This document shows, piece by piece, positions 43,913 to 55,261 of a stretch of 64,000 nt of DNA. The stretch covers positions 1 to 64,000 of the forward strand of contig NZ_KB899392.1 in the NCBI RefSeq assembly GCF_000378185.1, read 5' to 3'. The notes under the pieces were generated by a model. The model saw only the letters and a program-made list of their open reading frames with translations, was not told the origin of the DNA and ran no database searches. A program made the translations under genes and the position numbers. Each line of letters begins with the position of its first letter. The stretch's first letter is position 1. The DNA is from Salinimonas chungwhensis DSM 16280 (GTDB lineage: Bacteria; Pseudomonadota; Gammaproteobacteria; Enterobacterales; Alteromonadaceae).

Positions 43913-46507
43913 ATGAAGCACCGTATCCAACCCTGTGCGCTAGCAGTGACTTTAGCCATCGCAGGTATTTCATCCACTTACTCTGTCTATGCGCAACAAG
44001 CCGATGAAACGGCGTCAGATCTTGAGCGTATTTCTGTTACAGGCTCAAGAATCAAACGTACCGATATTGAAGGCCCCTCTCCCATTCAGTCTATTAATGC
44101 TGAAATGATTGAAGGGATGGGTTTTGAAAATCTGCAGCAACTTCTTGAACGTATGCCTGCTACCGGCGCTGGTACATTTTCAACCCGCAATAACAGTCAG
44201 GACTCTACGGCAAACGGCGCGGCGGCTGTCTCTTTGCGTGGCATGGGCCCTGATGCGACACTGGTGCTGATAAATGGCCGCCGGGTTGCTATCAGTGCGT
44301 TTGCCGAAAGTATCACCAATTCGTTTGTGGATATAAACTCTATTCCCGTATCAGCTATTGAGCGTATTGATATACTTAAAGATGGCGCCTCCGCAATTTA
44401 CGGTTCCGATGCGGTCGCCGGGGTGGTTAACGTTATTCTCAAAAAGGATTTTGATGGACTAGAAGTCAATGTCGGATACGGCGGCACCACAGGTCCGAGC
44501 TATGATGAGACCACTGCCAACATGGTATGGGGAAATCAATCAGCGAAAGCCAGCAGTACTGTCATTTTAGATTATTTTCGTAATAGCCAGCTTGGCGCGG
44601 ATGAACTGGGTCGTTTCGGCACTGCGAACCAGTCGCCCTACGGTGGTATGGACTTCCGTTCTTCCAGGGGCTATCCCGGTTATTTCTATGTCGATGGTGT
44701 TAAAACTATTGACCCGGAATGTCCTGCAGACCAGGCCACAGCCTCTGGAAGTTGTTTGTTCGATTATGGTCCATTTGGTCTTACCATTCCGGCTGCTGAA
44801 AGGGTCGGGCTTATTGGTCAGTTTGACTACAAGCTCGATACCGGGCTGACCGCTTTCATGGAAGTTGCAGTTCAGCATAATACTTCTGAAGCGGGCGGCG
44901 CGGCGACCCCCTTAGATGAAGACGCGGGATTAACTGCACCGGGTAGTCACCCAGATAACCCATTTGGTCAGGATGTCGAGATCGGGCGTTATCGTCCTGT
45001 CGATGCGGGCGCCAGACGCTGGGATATCAGCACCGATACTCTGCGGTTTGTGGCCGGATTACGCGGAGAAATCAGTGATTACAGCTGGGAAGCCTCGGTA
45101 CAGAAAGGGCGCAGCAAGTCCGAACAAAGCGGCGACAAAAGCCAGGGTTGGGTTCGGGTTGACTGGTTACAGGAACAGATAAACGCCGGTAATTATAATC
45201 CCTTTGGCGGCGTGGTTAATCCGCCGGAGGTTATTGATGAAATAACCACCAGCCTGGTCCGTCGGGGGGAGTCTCGTTTAACCAGCTTCGATGCGCATAT
45301 TACCGGTGAAGCATTTGCATTTAACGATGATGTGGTAATGATGGCTGCAGGCGTGGAATACCGTGAGGAAGAAGTTTCTGACATTCCTGATATTCAGTTC
45401 CAGCGAGGCTTGATATTCGGCACAGAGTCAGTTCAGGCAGAGGCGCAACGGGATCAATATGCAGCCTATCTGGAACTTTCAATTCCATTGCTTGAAGAAC
45501 TTGAGCTTCAGGTAGCCGGGCGTTACGACCATTTCAGTGATTTTGGTAGCACCACCAATCCTAAAATCGCCCTGCGCTGGGCCCCTACTGACGAGGTAAC
45601 GGTGCGGGGGTCATGGGCGCAGGGTTTCAGAGCACCCTCGCTGGCTCAGGTAGGTCTTGGCCCATCCGAAAAGAGTGTATTTTTTGTAGATCAGTACCGC
45701 TGCGAGGCCACCGGCCTGGACTGTGAATCGCTGGACTATAATATCCGTTTTTCCGGAAACCCTAACCTTGACGCAGAAGAGTCAGAGTCCTGGAACGTAG
45801 GGGTCATTTGGGCACCATTTCAGGAGCTGGGTTTGAGTGTAGATGTGTGGAGTATTACCCAGGATAACAAAATCGATGAACAACAATTTGGCCTGGTTTA
45901 TGATGCAGAATGCAACAATCAGGACAGTGAAATCTGTGTGCGGTTGCCTCCTCAGGAAGGGCAGTCGCTGGGAGTTATTCAAAGAATTTTCAACACTTAC
46001 CAGAATGTTTCCTCTCAGGAAGCATCGGGGGTAGATTTTAGTGCAGACTACAAACTCCCCTTTGAGCAATATGGGGAGCTATCATTCAGACTGGACTGGT
46101 CTTACCTGAATGAATTTGAGCGTGATTCACTCGATTATACTGGCGAGTATCGTTACCCGGAAAATCGTTGGCTATTTAGTACCAACTGGGCGCTCAATAG
46201 CTTTGATGCAAATGTTTATATCAGCTATACCGGGGAGTTCGAGGACACGCCGGATATTAATTTTGATGGGATACTGGATTTTGAGGAGAACACCTCACGT
46301 ACCGTAGATTCTCAGCTACTGGTAGATCTGCAGGGTGGCTACAATGTGTCTGATACATTGCGCCTGGTGGTTGGCGTTAACAACGTATTTGACGAAGATC
46401 CACCTTTTGCCATTGGTGATGGCGATAGCGATCTGTACGGTTATGTCGGTAGTGTTCACAACCCTCGGGGCCGGTTTATTTATAGTAAAGTAACGCTGCG
46501 CTTTTAG
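43913..46507 (+). CDS. TonB-dependent outer-membrane receptor
   Basis: 864 residues from ATG 43913, which follows AAGGA. The signal peptide is cleaved near VYA-QQ; a TonB box-like ERISVTGSRIKRTDIEGPSPIQ follows, then the plug domain (about 50-170, with VINGRRVAISAF and IDILKDGASAIYGSDAVAGVVNV) and a 22-strand barrel ending VTLRF with terminal Phe. The form resembles the carbohydrate/peptide-type receptors abundant in Alteromonadales rather than the classic siderophore type. The substrate is unknown, and no TonB/ExbBD or catabolic genes are adjacent. Confidence 0.88.
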   Translation: MKHRIQPCALAVTLAIAGISSTYSVYAQQADETASDLERISVTGSRIKRTDIEGPSPIQSINAEMIEGMGFENLQQLLERMPATGAGTFSTRNNSQDSTANGAAAVSLRGMGPDATLVLINGRRVAISAFAESITNSFVDINSIPVSAIERIDILKDGASAIYGSDAVAGVVNVILKKDFDGLEVNVGYGGTTGPSYDETTANMVWGNQSAKASSTVILDYFRNSQLGADELGRFGTANQSPYGGMDFRSSRGYPGYFYVDGVKTIDPECPADQATASGSCLFDYGPFGLTIPAAERVGLIGQFDYKLDTGLTAFMEVAVQHNTSEAGGAATPLDEDAGLTAPGSHPDNPFGQDVEIGRYRPVDAGARRWDISTDTLRFVAGLRGEISDYSWEASVQKGRSKSEQSGDKSQGWVRVDWLQEQINAGNYNPFGGVVNPPEVIDEITTSLVRRGESRLTSFDAHITGEAFAFNDDVVMMAAGVEYREEEVSDIPDIQFQRGLIFGTESVQAEAQRDQYAAYLELSIPLLEELELQVAGRYDHFSDFGSTTNPKIALRWAPTDEVTVRGSWAQGFRAPSLAQVGLGPSEKSVFFVDQYRCEATGLDCESLDYNIRFSGNPNLDAEESESWNVGVIWAPFQELGLSVDVWSITQDNKIDEQQFGLVYDAECNNQDSEICVRLPPQEGQSLGVIQRIFNTYQNVSSQEASGVDFSADYKLPFEQYGELSFRLDWSYLNEFERDSLDYTGEYRYPENRWLFSTNWALNSFDANVYISYTGEFEDTPDINFDGILDFEENTSRTVDSQLLVDLQGGYNVSDTLRLVVGVNNVFDEDPPFAIGDGDSDLYGYVGSVHNPRGRFIYSKVTLRF

Positions 46508-46514
46508 CCGTAAC

Positions 46515-46542
46515 AAAAAAAGCCCGTGATAGCGGGCTTTTT
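46515..46542. terminator. Bidirectional terminator
   Basis: AAAAAGCCCG and CGGGCTTTTT flank a six-base loop, with A runs on one side and T on the other, between the convergent receptor and PLP-enzyme genes. Confidence 0.85.
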
Positions 46543-46553
46543 GCTTTTACGCT

Positions 46554-47687
46554 CTACCATCCGTTGATGCGGTTCCAGGTTTCTTGCGTGTGAACATTGT
46601 CGCGAGTCACATGATACTTCTCAAATTGCCCGGCCGTGGCACAGGCGTGTACCGGTAGAATGCGAAGCATAGTGCCATAGCTGAAATTCTGCTCCGTCGG
46701 CGTATGTCCATCGCGATGGACGATAACGCCATGTTCCTGATTAGTTTGTTGCACATACCAACCATCCAGTAGGTTGCCGTGGACATCACACACCAAACCA
46801 TAACCACAATCTGTAGGATGCGACGCGGTGCCTGTATCCCTGGAAAGAGCCATCCAGCCTGCGTCTACCAGCACCCAGCCTTTTTCATCCTGACGACCGA
46901 TAACGCTGGTTAAAACACTTATAGCAATATCCTGATATTGACATACTCCAAGCCCAGCCATCACGCAGTCAAAGGTTGCGTAAACGCCTGCCCGCAACTC
47001 AGTAATTCCTTCATGAGTAATACCAGAAAGTGCGGTGGGCGTGGAGCCAACCGATATCATTGTAACCGGGAATCCAGCCTCTTCCAGCCTGGCAGAGGCC
47101 AGTAACGCTTTATCACACTCCTGTTGAGCAGAATGCTGCCGGGCTTCTGAATCAAACGCGCCGTACGATCCGCCCGCGTGCGCCATAACCCCCACCAGGT
47201 TGAGCTTACTACTGCCAGCCAATTTGGCCGCGATCTGGAGTAGAACTGGGGACTCTGCACCTATTCCAGCGCGATGACCGTCAGTGTCCACTTCCACGGC
47301 AACATTTAACGTGCCTGATAAATTATCAGCGCTGTCAGCCAAAGCCTCGGCGGCGGCAGAACTATCAATGAGCACGGTCAGCGAAATATTGTTTTCAAGC
47401 AGCGCATTGACCGCGGGTAACTTATTGGGTGTTAACCCCACTGCATAGAGAATATCTGAATAGCCTGCCTCAGCAAAGGCCCTGCCCTCGGCCAGTGTTG
47501 ATACAGTTATTGGCATCGGCAAGGGGGCATAAATTTGGGCAGCTTCAAGACTTTTAAGGGTTTTCACATGGGGACGTAATGCAACGCCAGCAACATCGGC
47601 CACCGCCGCCATTCTATCCGCATTAGCAATCAAACGGGGTAAATCAATCAAACAAGCAGGTGTTAACAGATTGGAAAATTTACTCAA
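46554..47687 (-). CDS. D-threonine aldolase / D-serine dehydratase-like PLP enzyme
   Basis: A 377-residue fold-type III (alanine racemase-like) enzyme. LTPACLIDLPRLIANADRMA and RPHVKTLKSLE (probable PLP Lys42) open the barrel; VMAHAGGSYG, VGSTPTAL and ELRAGVYATFD bind PLP phosphate. The C-terminal domain has the metal site common to D-threonine aldolase and DSD1: HVTRDNVHTQE-type end and VHACATAGQF (His/Cys). It acts on a D-beta-hydroxy amino acid; which one is unclear. The TTG start directly follows the TAG of the MAPEG gene. Confidence 0.8.
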   Translation of the reverse strand: MSKFSNLLTPACLIDLPRLIANADRMAAVADVAGVALRPHVKTLKSLEAAQIYAPLPMPITVSTLAEGRAFAEAGYSDILYAVGLTPNKLPAVNALLENNISLTVLIDSSAAAEALADSADNLSGTLNVAVEVDTDGHRAGIGAESPVLLQIAAKLAGSSKLNLVGVMAHAGGSYGAFDSEARQHSAQQECDKALLASARLEEAGFPVTMISVGSTPTALSGITHEGITELRAGVYATFDCVMAGLGVCQYQDIAISVLTSVIGRQDEKGWVLVDAGWMALSRDTGTASHPTDCGYGLVCDVHGNLLDGWYVQQTNQEHGVIVHRDGHTPTEQNFSYGTMLRILPVHACATAGQFEKYHVTRDNVHTQETWNRINGW

Positions 47688-48086
47688 CTAGACCACCGTG
47701 TAATGAATCATGTATAAATTGGCGCAACACAGAAATAACATTGCTAAAAATGTAAGTACCATTCCAATCTGACGCTGCCAGCTAGCGCCGTTGTGTTTTT
47801 GCAGTCCATACGCATGCAGAATACGACCAAACAATAGCGCGTTGGCCCCAACATGAAGTATCCATTGGATGGCACTGAAGCTTTCCAGACAGCCAAGTAG
47901 TATTAACGTAATTGGAACGTATTCATTAAAATTCCCATGAGCTCGGTTAAGTCTCTGTAAGACGGTACTATCACCGGTGCCAAGACTTATTTGTTCCTGA
48001 CGACGTATGTGTATAACCGAAGCAGATAGGTATAAATAGCACAGTCCAAGAAGACTGGCATAAAATGCGGTAACTGGCATGCCCAT
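47688..48086 (-). CDS. MAPEG family membrane protein
   Basis: 132 residues with four hydrophobic helices. The signature RVIHIRRQEQISLGTG and especially LNRAHGNFNEYVPITLILLGCLE (about 47-69) are typical of MAPEG proteins (membrane-associated eicosanoid/glutathione metabolism), where bacterial members are glutathione transferase/peroxidase-like. The role is unproven. It is coupled to the PLP-enzyme gene (stop and start codons adjoin). Confidence 0.82.
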   Translation of the reverse strand: MGMPVTAFYASLLGLCYLYLSASVIHIRRQEQISLGTGDSTVLQRLNRAHGNFNEYVPITLILLGCLESFSAIQWILHVGANALLFGRILHAYGLQKHNGASWQRQIGMVLTFLAMLFLCCANLYMIHYTVV

Positions 48087-48206
48087 GAGGAAACTCCCTT
48101 TGTTTACGCTCTATTCTGTCAGGACAGACAACGGATGGCAAAAGAATGTCGATAACTCGTCACTAATAACTCTCAATAAACCCTGAGCACGTTATTTAAG
48201 AGCAAA

Positions 48207-48240
48207 CAAAAAAGGCCGCTCACTACGCTATGAACGGCCT
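48207..48240 (-). terminator. adk terminator
   Basis: On the minus strand AGGCCG and CGGCCT close an extended stem with TCA/TGA pairs and a loop, followed by six T, about 30 bases after the adk stop. Confidence 0.75.
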
Positions 48241-48267
48241 CGGATATGCAACACTGTTTGAAAAAAT

Positions 48268-48963
<696 letters not shown>

Positions 48964-49095
48964 TCAGGCAAGACAAGACCCGCAGCGCTTTTAGCATCGG
49001 CTATAAGACTAAAATCGGATGTACACCGAATCGTCGCAGTCCGAAAAATTCGAAGCTTTTAACCGAGAACATAACGTGAATTTTTGAGTACCTAT

Positions 49096-49125
49096 AAAAA
49101 AAGCGGGCCTGAAAGCCCGCTTTTT
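49096..49125 (-). terminator. htpG terminator
   Basis: AAGCGGGC and GCCCGCTT flank a six-base loop, with an A run on the left that becomes a T run on the minus strand, about 17 bases after the htpG stop. Confidence 0.85.
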
Positions 49126-49141
49126 ACCATTTGGCCGGTGT

Positions 49142-51064
49142 TTATTTGGCCATCTTCATAAGCAAATCATTCAGATTGCGAACAAAGCTGGAGGGATCCT
49201 TAAGACTGCCCTGTTCCGACAATGCTGCCTGGTCAAACAATACATTTGACCACTGAGAAAACAATGTCTCATCCTGCGTATCTGCAAGCATCTTGACCAG
49301 GTTGTGCTCAGGGTTAAGTTCAAAATGATATTTAACATCAGGTACCGGTTGACCTGCAGCCTGCATTAACTTCATCATTTGCGTGGTCATACCATTTTCA
49401 TCGGCTACAATCACTGCAGGTGAATCGGTGAGGCGATGGGTAAACTTAACGTCTTCCACTTTTTCACCTAGCGCAGCTTTAACCCGCTCAAGGACACCTT
49501 CAATTTCTTTTTCAGCATCTTCCTTAGCCTTTTTGGTTTCTTCATCATCCAAATCGCCAAGGTCCAAATCGCCTTTAGAAATAGACTGGAACGGCTTTTC
49601 ATCAAATTCTGTAAGATGAGACATCAACCATTCGTCAATTCTCTCGCCCATTAACAGAACTTCAATGCCTTTTTTGCGGAATATTTCCAGGTGAGGACTG
49701 TTTTTAGCAGCCTGATAACTGTCAGCCGTGACATAATAAATCTTATCCTGGCCCTCTTTCATGCGCTCAATGTAGTCAGCCAGGGATACAGTCTGCGCAT
49801 CGCTATCGGAATGCGTTGAACTAAAGCGCAACAACCCCGCGATTTTTTCCTTATTAGAGAAGTCTTCCGCCGGACCTTCCTTAAGCACATTACCAAACTC
49901 ATTCCAAAATGACTGATACTTGTCAGCGTCATTTTTGGCCATTTTTTCCAACATGCTAAGCACGCGTTTTGAGCAACCCTGACGAAGCGCCTGGGTAATT
50001 TTGTTATCCTGCAAAATCTCGCGAGATACGTTCAGTGGCAGATCATTTGAATCTACCAGTCCTTTCACGAACCGCAGATAAGTAGGCATAAACTGCTCAG
50101 CGTCATCCATAATGAAGACACGCTGAACATATAATTTCAAACCATGATTCTGATCACGGTTCCACATATCAAACGGCGCTTTAGAAGGTATATACAACAA
50201 ACTGGTATATTCTGTGCGTCCTTCTACCTTATTGTGCGCCCAGCTAAGCGGATCGGCAAAGTCATGAGAGATATGCTTGTAAAACTCTTTATATTCCTCA
50301 TCTGAAATGTCAGATTTTTCGCGGGTCCATAGCGCTGTAGCTTTGTTCACCACTTCCCAGTGCGCAGGTTCTGCAGGGATCTTTTCTCCCTCTGGGCCGT
50401 CTCGCTCTGGTACCTCTTCTTTGTACATTTCTACCGGAATGCTTATATGGTCGGAGTACTTGTTAACGATAGAGCGCAACCGCCAGTCATCGGCAAACTC
50501 TTTTTCATCGTCGCGCAAGTGCAGAATGATTTCTGTACCTCTGGACGGTTTAGAAATATTAGCGATCGTGAACTCACCGTCGCCATCAGATATCCACTCA
50601 ACAGCTTCTTCAGCCTTGGCACCGGCAGCACGTGTGCGAACAGTCACTTTATCTGCCACAATAAACGATGAGTAGAAACCAACCCCAAACTGACCAATTA
50701 ACTGAGAGTCTTTTGCTGAGTCACCAGATAACTTGCTAAAGAAGTCTTTTGTTCCGGACTTGGCAATGGTACCCAGATTAGCGATGACTTCCTCACGGTT
50801 CATGCCTATACCATTGTCGGCAACAGTCACAGTGCCGGCTTCTTTATCTACGCTGATTCTTACGCGTAATTCACCGTCGTCTTCATATAAACTGTCATTC
50901 TCAAGGGCACGGAAACGCAGCTTATCAGCCGCATCAGCAGCATTTGATACGAGTTCGCGCAGGAAGATTTCTTTGTTTGAATACAAAGAGTGGATCATCA
51001 GACTAAGCAGTTGTTTTACTTCTGTCTGAAAGCCATGTGTTTCTTGTTGGGCTGTCTCAGCCAT
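49142..51064 (-). CDS. htpG: Molecular chaperone HtpG (Hsp90)
   Basis: A 640-residue ATP-dependent cytosolic chaperone. The GHKL ATPase domain shows [36 protein letters not shown] (Glu/Asn), [12 protein letters not shown] and [11 protein letters not shown]; the middle domain has [15 protein letters not shown] with its catalytic Arg; the C-terminal dimerisation domain completes it. The length is close to E. coli HtpG (624). A sigma-32-type promoter lies upstream. Confidence 0.97.
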   Translation of the reverse strand: MAETAQQETHGFQTEVKQLLSLMIHSLYSNKEIFLRELVSNAADAADKLRFRALENDSLYEDDGELRVRISVDKEAGTVTVADNGIGMNREEVIANLGTIAKSGTKDFFSKLSGDSAKDSQLIGQFGVGFYSSFIVADKVTVRTRAAGAKAEEAVEWISDGDGEFTIANISKPSRGTEIILHLRDDEKEFADDWRLRSIVNKYSDHISIPVEMYKEEVPERDGPEGEKIPAEPAHWEVVNKATALWTREKSDISDEEYKEFYKHISHDFADPLSWAHNKVEGRTEYTSLLYIPSKAPFDMWNRDQNHGLKLYVQRVFIMDDAEQFMPTYLRFVKGLVDSNDLPLNVSREILQDNKITQALRQGCSKRVLSMLEKMAKNDADKYQSFWNEFGNVLKEGPAEDFSNKEKIAGLLRFSSTHSDSDAQTVSLADYIERMKEGQDKIYYVTADSYQAAKNSPHLEIFRKKGIEVLLMGERIDEWLMSHLTEFDEKPFQSISKGDLDLGDLDDEETKKAKEDAEKEIEGVLERVKAALGEKVEDVKFTHRLTDSPAVIVADENGMTTQMMKLMQAAGQPVPDVKYHFELNPEHNLVKMLADTQDETLFSQWSNVLFDQAALSEQGSLKDPSSFVRNLNDLLMKMAK

Positions 51065-51108
51065 AAACCAGAATCTCCTAGTTAACTACAACGATAATCA
51101 AACAGGGA

Positions 51109-51136
51109 AGTAGGGTCTGGTCAGGCCGAATTCAAG
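51109..51136 (-). promoter_or_regulatory. Sigma-32-type promoter for htpG
   Basis: On the minus strand CTTGAAT (51136-51130) and, 14 bases on, CCCTACT (51115-51109) resemble the CTTGAAA/CCCATnT heat-shock elements. The site is about 45-70 bases before the htpG start, between recR and htpG. Confidence 0.65.
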
Positions 51137-51170
51137 CGTTAGGTCAGAAAAATTTTGCTATGGGCGGGCA

Positions 51171-51776
51171 CTATAGTTTACGTCTCCCCGAAAAAGCATG
51201 GGTAAGGGTATTACCATCAATATATTCAAGCTCACCGCCAACGGGTACGCCATGCGCAATGCGACTGGCCGAAATATTGTACTGAGCACACAACTGACTG
51301 ATGTAATGCGCCGTCGCTTCCCCCTCTACCGTGGGATTGGTAGCCAGAATAACCTCTTCAACGGGTTCTTGTTTAAGACGGCTTTCAAGTTCATTCAAAC
51401 CAATATCAGCAGGGCCCACGCCATCTATAGGAGATAAGTGCCCCATCAGCACAAAATACATTCCCTGATATGATGAGGTCTGCTCGATAGCCAGTACATC
51501 CTGAGGACTCTCCACAATACATAGCAACCCGCTTTCATTACGCTGCGGGTGGCGACAAATTGCGCATACAGATTCCTCGGTAAACGTACGGCAACGCTCA
51601 CAATGACGAATATGTTCCATTGCATTATGCAACACGGTGCTGAGTTTAAGCGCGCCATCACGGTTTCTTTCTAACAGGCTAAACGCCATTCGCTGGGCAC
51701 TCTTATTGCCGACGCCCGGAAGACACGTCAGTGCTGTAATAAGCTCACTCAAAAGCGGACTATACTTCATATTCAT
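51171..51776 (-). CDS. recR: Recombination protein RecR
   Basis: A 201-residue RecFOR component that loads RecA at gaps. A helix-hairpin-helix start, [20 protein letters not shown]; zinc finger [16 protein letters not shown] near 57-72; Toprim domain with [16 protein letters not shown], and ending [20 protein letters not shown]. The length equals E. coli RecR. Normally it directly follows ybaB; here about 8 kb separate them. Confidence 0.95.
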   Translation of the reverse strand: MNMKYSPLLSELITALTCLPGVGNKSAQRMAFSLLERNRDGALKLSTVLHNAMEHIRHCERCRTFTEESVCAICRHPQRNESGLLCIVESPQDVLAIEQTSSYQGMYFVLMGHLSPIDGVGPADIGLNELESRLKQEPVEEVILATNPTVEGEATAHYISQLCAQYNISASRIAHGVPVGGELEYIDGNTLTHAFSGRRKL

Positions 51777-52525
51777 TAAAACGGCATTTTGAAGCCAAAT
51801 GAGGCATGGATAACGGCTGGGACTACCACGCTGCGTTTAGCCGTCTTTAGCATACTAATAATTATTTTCATTACTATATGTTACTCATTATAACTAATTC
51901 AGGTCCTATCCATGTCTATACTCATTGTGCGCATTCCATGCTGAGCGTGGTTTTGCTACCACCTCAATATACAACTTATCCTACATTGTTTATGTCTATA
52001 TCTCCATTTAGCGTACCTGATAAGTTATTACGTCGTCTTTTAACAATGTGAAGGTGGCTGCACGAGCGAGTAGAGTAAGACCCGGTTTTTTGATAAAAAT
52101 GTCTGAAAAGGGAAAACTGCATTAACCCTTATTTTGGCTGCCCTGCGGCTCACTATGCCACTACACTAATTTACTCTACCAGTGATGACAAACGAAAGGG
52201 ACCATCGAATCATTGGTATAAAGGCTTATGTCCCACAGGCCTGACCTGTTTAGAATAAAAAGCGTTGCCAGACTCAGGTAATTCTGGTTCTCATACTTTT
52301 ATTTTGATGAACACAACGGGCGTTTTCAGAAGCAACATTTCTGACTGACTACGCAAAATTTGCCTGCAACTTCACCCGTCACATTCGATAGGATGTTTGC
52401 ATATTATATATTATCTGTTCTTAAATAAAATAATTAGCATCAGGCTGGCTTTACGCACAAAGCAAACGCGTCACCAGACAAAAATTTTAAATAAGTGCTC
52501 TTTCACTTTGAACATGCCTTGCCTT
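51777..52525. other. Gene-free flank of the accessory insertion
   Basis: About 750 bases, AT-rich in places, with no supported gene on either strand and no recognisable insertion sequence ends. Candidate recR promoter elements would lie at its left end. It is the boundary between the recR-htpG-adk core block and the accessory genes. Confidence 0.4.
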
Positions 52526-54520
52526 TTAATTTTGCTCATCCTCTAAAAATGTATAAGAGCTTTGGCCGTATTTGATGGTTAACGCTTCTTTATTGTCTAC
52601 CTGTTCGACCAGAAACTCTAACCCCAAAAGAAACGGGCCAATAGCTACAATAGAGGTCGTACCATCAGCATTTTGTTTAGTGCCAACGGGCGTACGCCAT
52701 ACGCCCGGGTCCACGTAGGTGTCATTCTGCTTTTGATAAACACGCAGTTCGCCCAGCGATTCATTAACATAACGGCGGGCCAGATTGTCCAATACACTTT
52801 GATTACCCGGGTAAATGAACTCATCCTGTTGATTCTTTTTATTCAACCTTTGAGTTTCTGCTGCAACCTCTATTTGTTTAGCTGCCCGAGATTCTGCATC
52901 ATACAATAATTCCATCAGCTTACGCGCGGTGGGTTCCAGCAGATACCACCCCTCGTCAGAATTGGTGAGTACGACTAAGCCGACATTCGCTTTGGGAAAG
53001 GCATACCAGTTAGACATGTAACCGGCGAGAGAACCACCATGATTAACCATAGTGATGCCGGCAAATGTTTTCGTCGCCAGGCCCATGCCATAGTGTTCGT
53101 TTTCACCGGTAGATACATACGGAGCACGGCGTGCAAGTAATGGCTCTTTGGCGAATAACCGTTTGCCATCTGGTCCAATACCTTCACTAAGTTCGTTTTG
53201 AACATATTTGATCATATCGGCAGGTGATGACCAGGCTCCGCCGGCTGGACGGTAAGCATGGACGGTGTGATTGAATCCACGCGTTTGAGTTTGTTCTATC
53301 GGGCTAATCTTACCTGTCAGATCATCAGCATAAGGAGATGCATGCGCCGATTTCAAAGCGGCTTCAATCGATAAAACGGTATTATCCATGCTCAATGGCT
53401 TGAATATATGTTCGCGCATCGCTTTATCGAATGCTTCACCGAGATCCATATCAGGATAAAGTACATGTCCGGCTACATAGCCCGCCGCAGCGGCTAATTC
53501 ATTACTATACTGAAAGATCTTTCCGAACTCGCTAGTTGGCTGAGTTGAGGCAAGATCATCAAACAAAACCTCAACAGGTGTAGTAGGTTCGTTATTAAAA
53601 ACCCAGCCCAAATCCCGGCGAGGGAGCCCGGTGCAGGCACAAACAAGATGTTCAATACGAACACTTTGGGTCGTCTCATCATCTCCGAGTTTGAAGTCGG
53701 GGTAATGCTCAACAACTTTATCCTGCCAGTTAAGTTTACCCATCTCTACCAACTTGGCTAATAACAATGTTGCCATGCCCTTGGTATTTGATGCCACCAT
53801 AAACAACGTATCGGCGGTCACGGGTTGTTTTTCATCGATGTTAGCAAGGCCGATGCCCCCCTGATAAACCACCTTGCCATTTTGCGACAGAGACACGCCA
53901 ACGCCAGGTACATTCAGTGCTTCGGCAGATGACTCGATAAATGCCAAAAGCTCTTTTATTTTCGCCTCGGTGAGTTTTTTCGCCGTCACGTCGGATAAGT
54001 CTTCAGGAACAAATCCGGACACCCGGAAACTGTCCACCAACTCCCAGATGGCGGCTCCGCGTTTGTTAATCGTTCCCGCGTCCCCACGAACCAGTATGAC
54101 GTGCCAGCTCTCATCCAACTCGTGGGTGTAAGCGTATACCCCGATGTGTTCAGCAACCGATGTAACATATTCAATTCGACGCTTGTCATCCCACCCGTCA
54201 GATACCTCTCTTGGTATATTTGTACGCACATTGCGTGAAAATGTCGGATCGAGCTGTAACCAGGCTTTCTTAGCAGCATCTTCGGCATTTTTCGCCTCAG
54301 TAATATGCATTACGGCGATAACCGCATCTTTTTCCTCAGCATCAAACCTGACAACATCATCGCTGGTAAATTTATCCCACCCCTGGGGCTCGTTATAGGA
54401 GGCGGTAACACGGGTTTTGTTGGCGGCTGTTTCGTCAGTGGGTAGATTAGCAACGGAAGGTGGAGCGGTAAAAATAAGTAGTGTGACAATAACGACGAAT
54501 AAGCCAGAATGGGTTTGCAT
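52526..54520 (-). CDS. Secreted serine hydrolase, beta-lactamase class C / PBP-like
   Basis: 664 residues from ATG 54518-54520, which has AGGA eight bases upstream (the frame stays open 62 codons further without support). Signal peptide to about PSVA (24). A lipocalin-like or DUF3471-type N-terminal region is followed from about 195 by the beta-lactamase domain: nucleophile motif SNTKG (S-x-x-K, near 244-247), YSN (near 340), and HGGSLAGY as the third box. The C-terminal ~130 residues form a beta-rich add-on. Such proteins are peptidases or esterases in the periplasm; the substrate is unknown. Confidence 0.82.
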   Translation of the reverse strand: MQTHSGLFVVIVTLLIFTAPPSVANLPTDETAANKTRVTASYNEPQGWDKFTSDDVVRFDAEEKDAVIAVMHITEAKNAEDAAKKAWLQLDPTFSRNVRTNIPREVSDGWDDKRRIEYVTSVAEHIGVYAYTHELDESWHVILVRGDAGTINKRGAAIWELVDSFRVSGFVPEDLSDVTAKKLTEAKIKELLAFIESSAEALNVPGVGVSLSQNGKVVYQGGIGLANIDEKQPVTADTLFMVASNTKGMATLLLAKLVEMGKLNWQDKVVEHYPDFKLGDDETTQSVRIEHLVCACTGLPRRDLGWVFNNEPTTPVEVLFDDLASTQPTSEFGKIFQYSNELAAAAGYVAGHVLYPDMDLGEAFDKAMREHIFKPLSMDNTVLSIEAALKSAHASPYADDLTGKISPIEQTQTRGFNHTVHAYRPAGGAWSSPADMIKYVQNELSEGIGPDGKRLFAKEPLLARRAPYVSTGENEHYGMGLATKTFAGITMVNHGGSLAGYMSNWYAFPKANVGLVVLTNSDEGWYLLEPTARKLMELLYDAESRAAKQIEVAAETQRLNKKNQQDEFIYPGNQSVLDNLARRYVNESLGELRVYQKQNDTYVDPGVWRTPVGTKQNADGTTSIVAIGPFLLGLEFLVEQVDNKEALTIKYGQSSYTFLEDEQN

Positions 54521-55261
54521 AGGATAAATCCTGTTAGTAGAATTTAAGGTCGCGCAGACTGCAAACATCCTGTGCACATCAGTTAAAAATAGTTGGTGGT
54601 TCTGGAAAATCAATATCAGGCACTGAACCATACCCCTGCTACTTGTAAGCAATTTGTCGATGTGGAACGAAAAAAAGGAAGAAAGGGGGCGGCCGAGCGG
54701 TCGCAATCTTACATGATTGATATCACCTTCTAAACGGACTTTATCGCGAAATAATCAATAAGATAAAACATCTTTTCATAGCTTTTAGAGATAATATTTT
54801 GTTATCTTTAAATGCTCATCATTACGCAGGTATCACACACTTGAAACGCTTCGTCAGAAGCGAAAATTCAGATGCTCATTGTGACTTCACCAAGTTGTTA
54901 AACCGCCATAACCGTGGTTTAAAATATATCTGACAAGCATTGGCAGCGGTGGCTCTGTGACCTTCTTTCTGTGACTTTAGCGCCTTAACGTTACTGCTAG
55001 TCGGTATTGGAAAGTAACGAACGGCCACTCTATCCCGCCGCTGTCTGGGCGCATTGATTAAACGTTAGCTCAATAACTAATTATTTACAGGCCCGATGCA
55101 TGAGTAAACATTTGCCACGCAGCGACCAAAGATACTCGCTCTGTCTATTCAACAATGTAGAAAAGACGAAACCAACCCTGCTCAAAAATATGCGCAAATT
55201 CGGTGCCGCCATTTTCTTCAGAAATTCAGTTAAAGCATGCTAATGCTTTTCTCTATTTCCC
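54521..55261. other. Gene-free stretch within the accessory insertion
   Basis: About 740 bases with no supported gene. TTAAACC at 54898-54904 and GGTTTAA at 54916-54922 form an inverted repeat. Around 54985-55065 there is a GC-richer patch (CGCCGCTGTCTGGGCGC ... AACGTTAGC) vaguely like an attC site, but pairing of the arms is poor. Confidence 0.35.

Noticed and set aside
54985..55070. Second attC-like patch with AACGTT...GTTAGC ends
   Set aside because: The arms do not pair well and no cassette-like gene starts next to it; kept only as a note.
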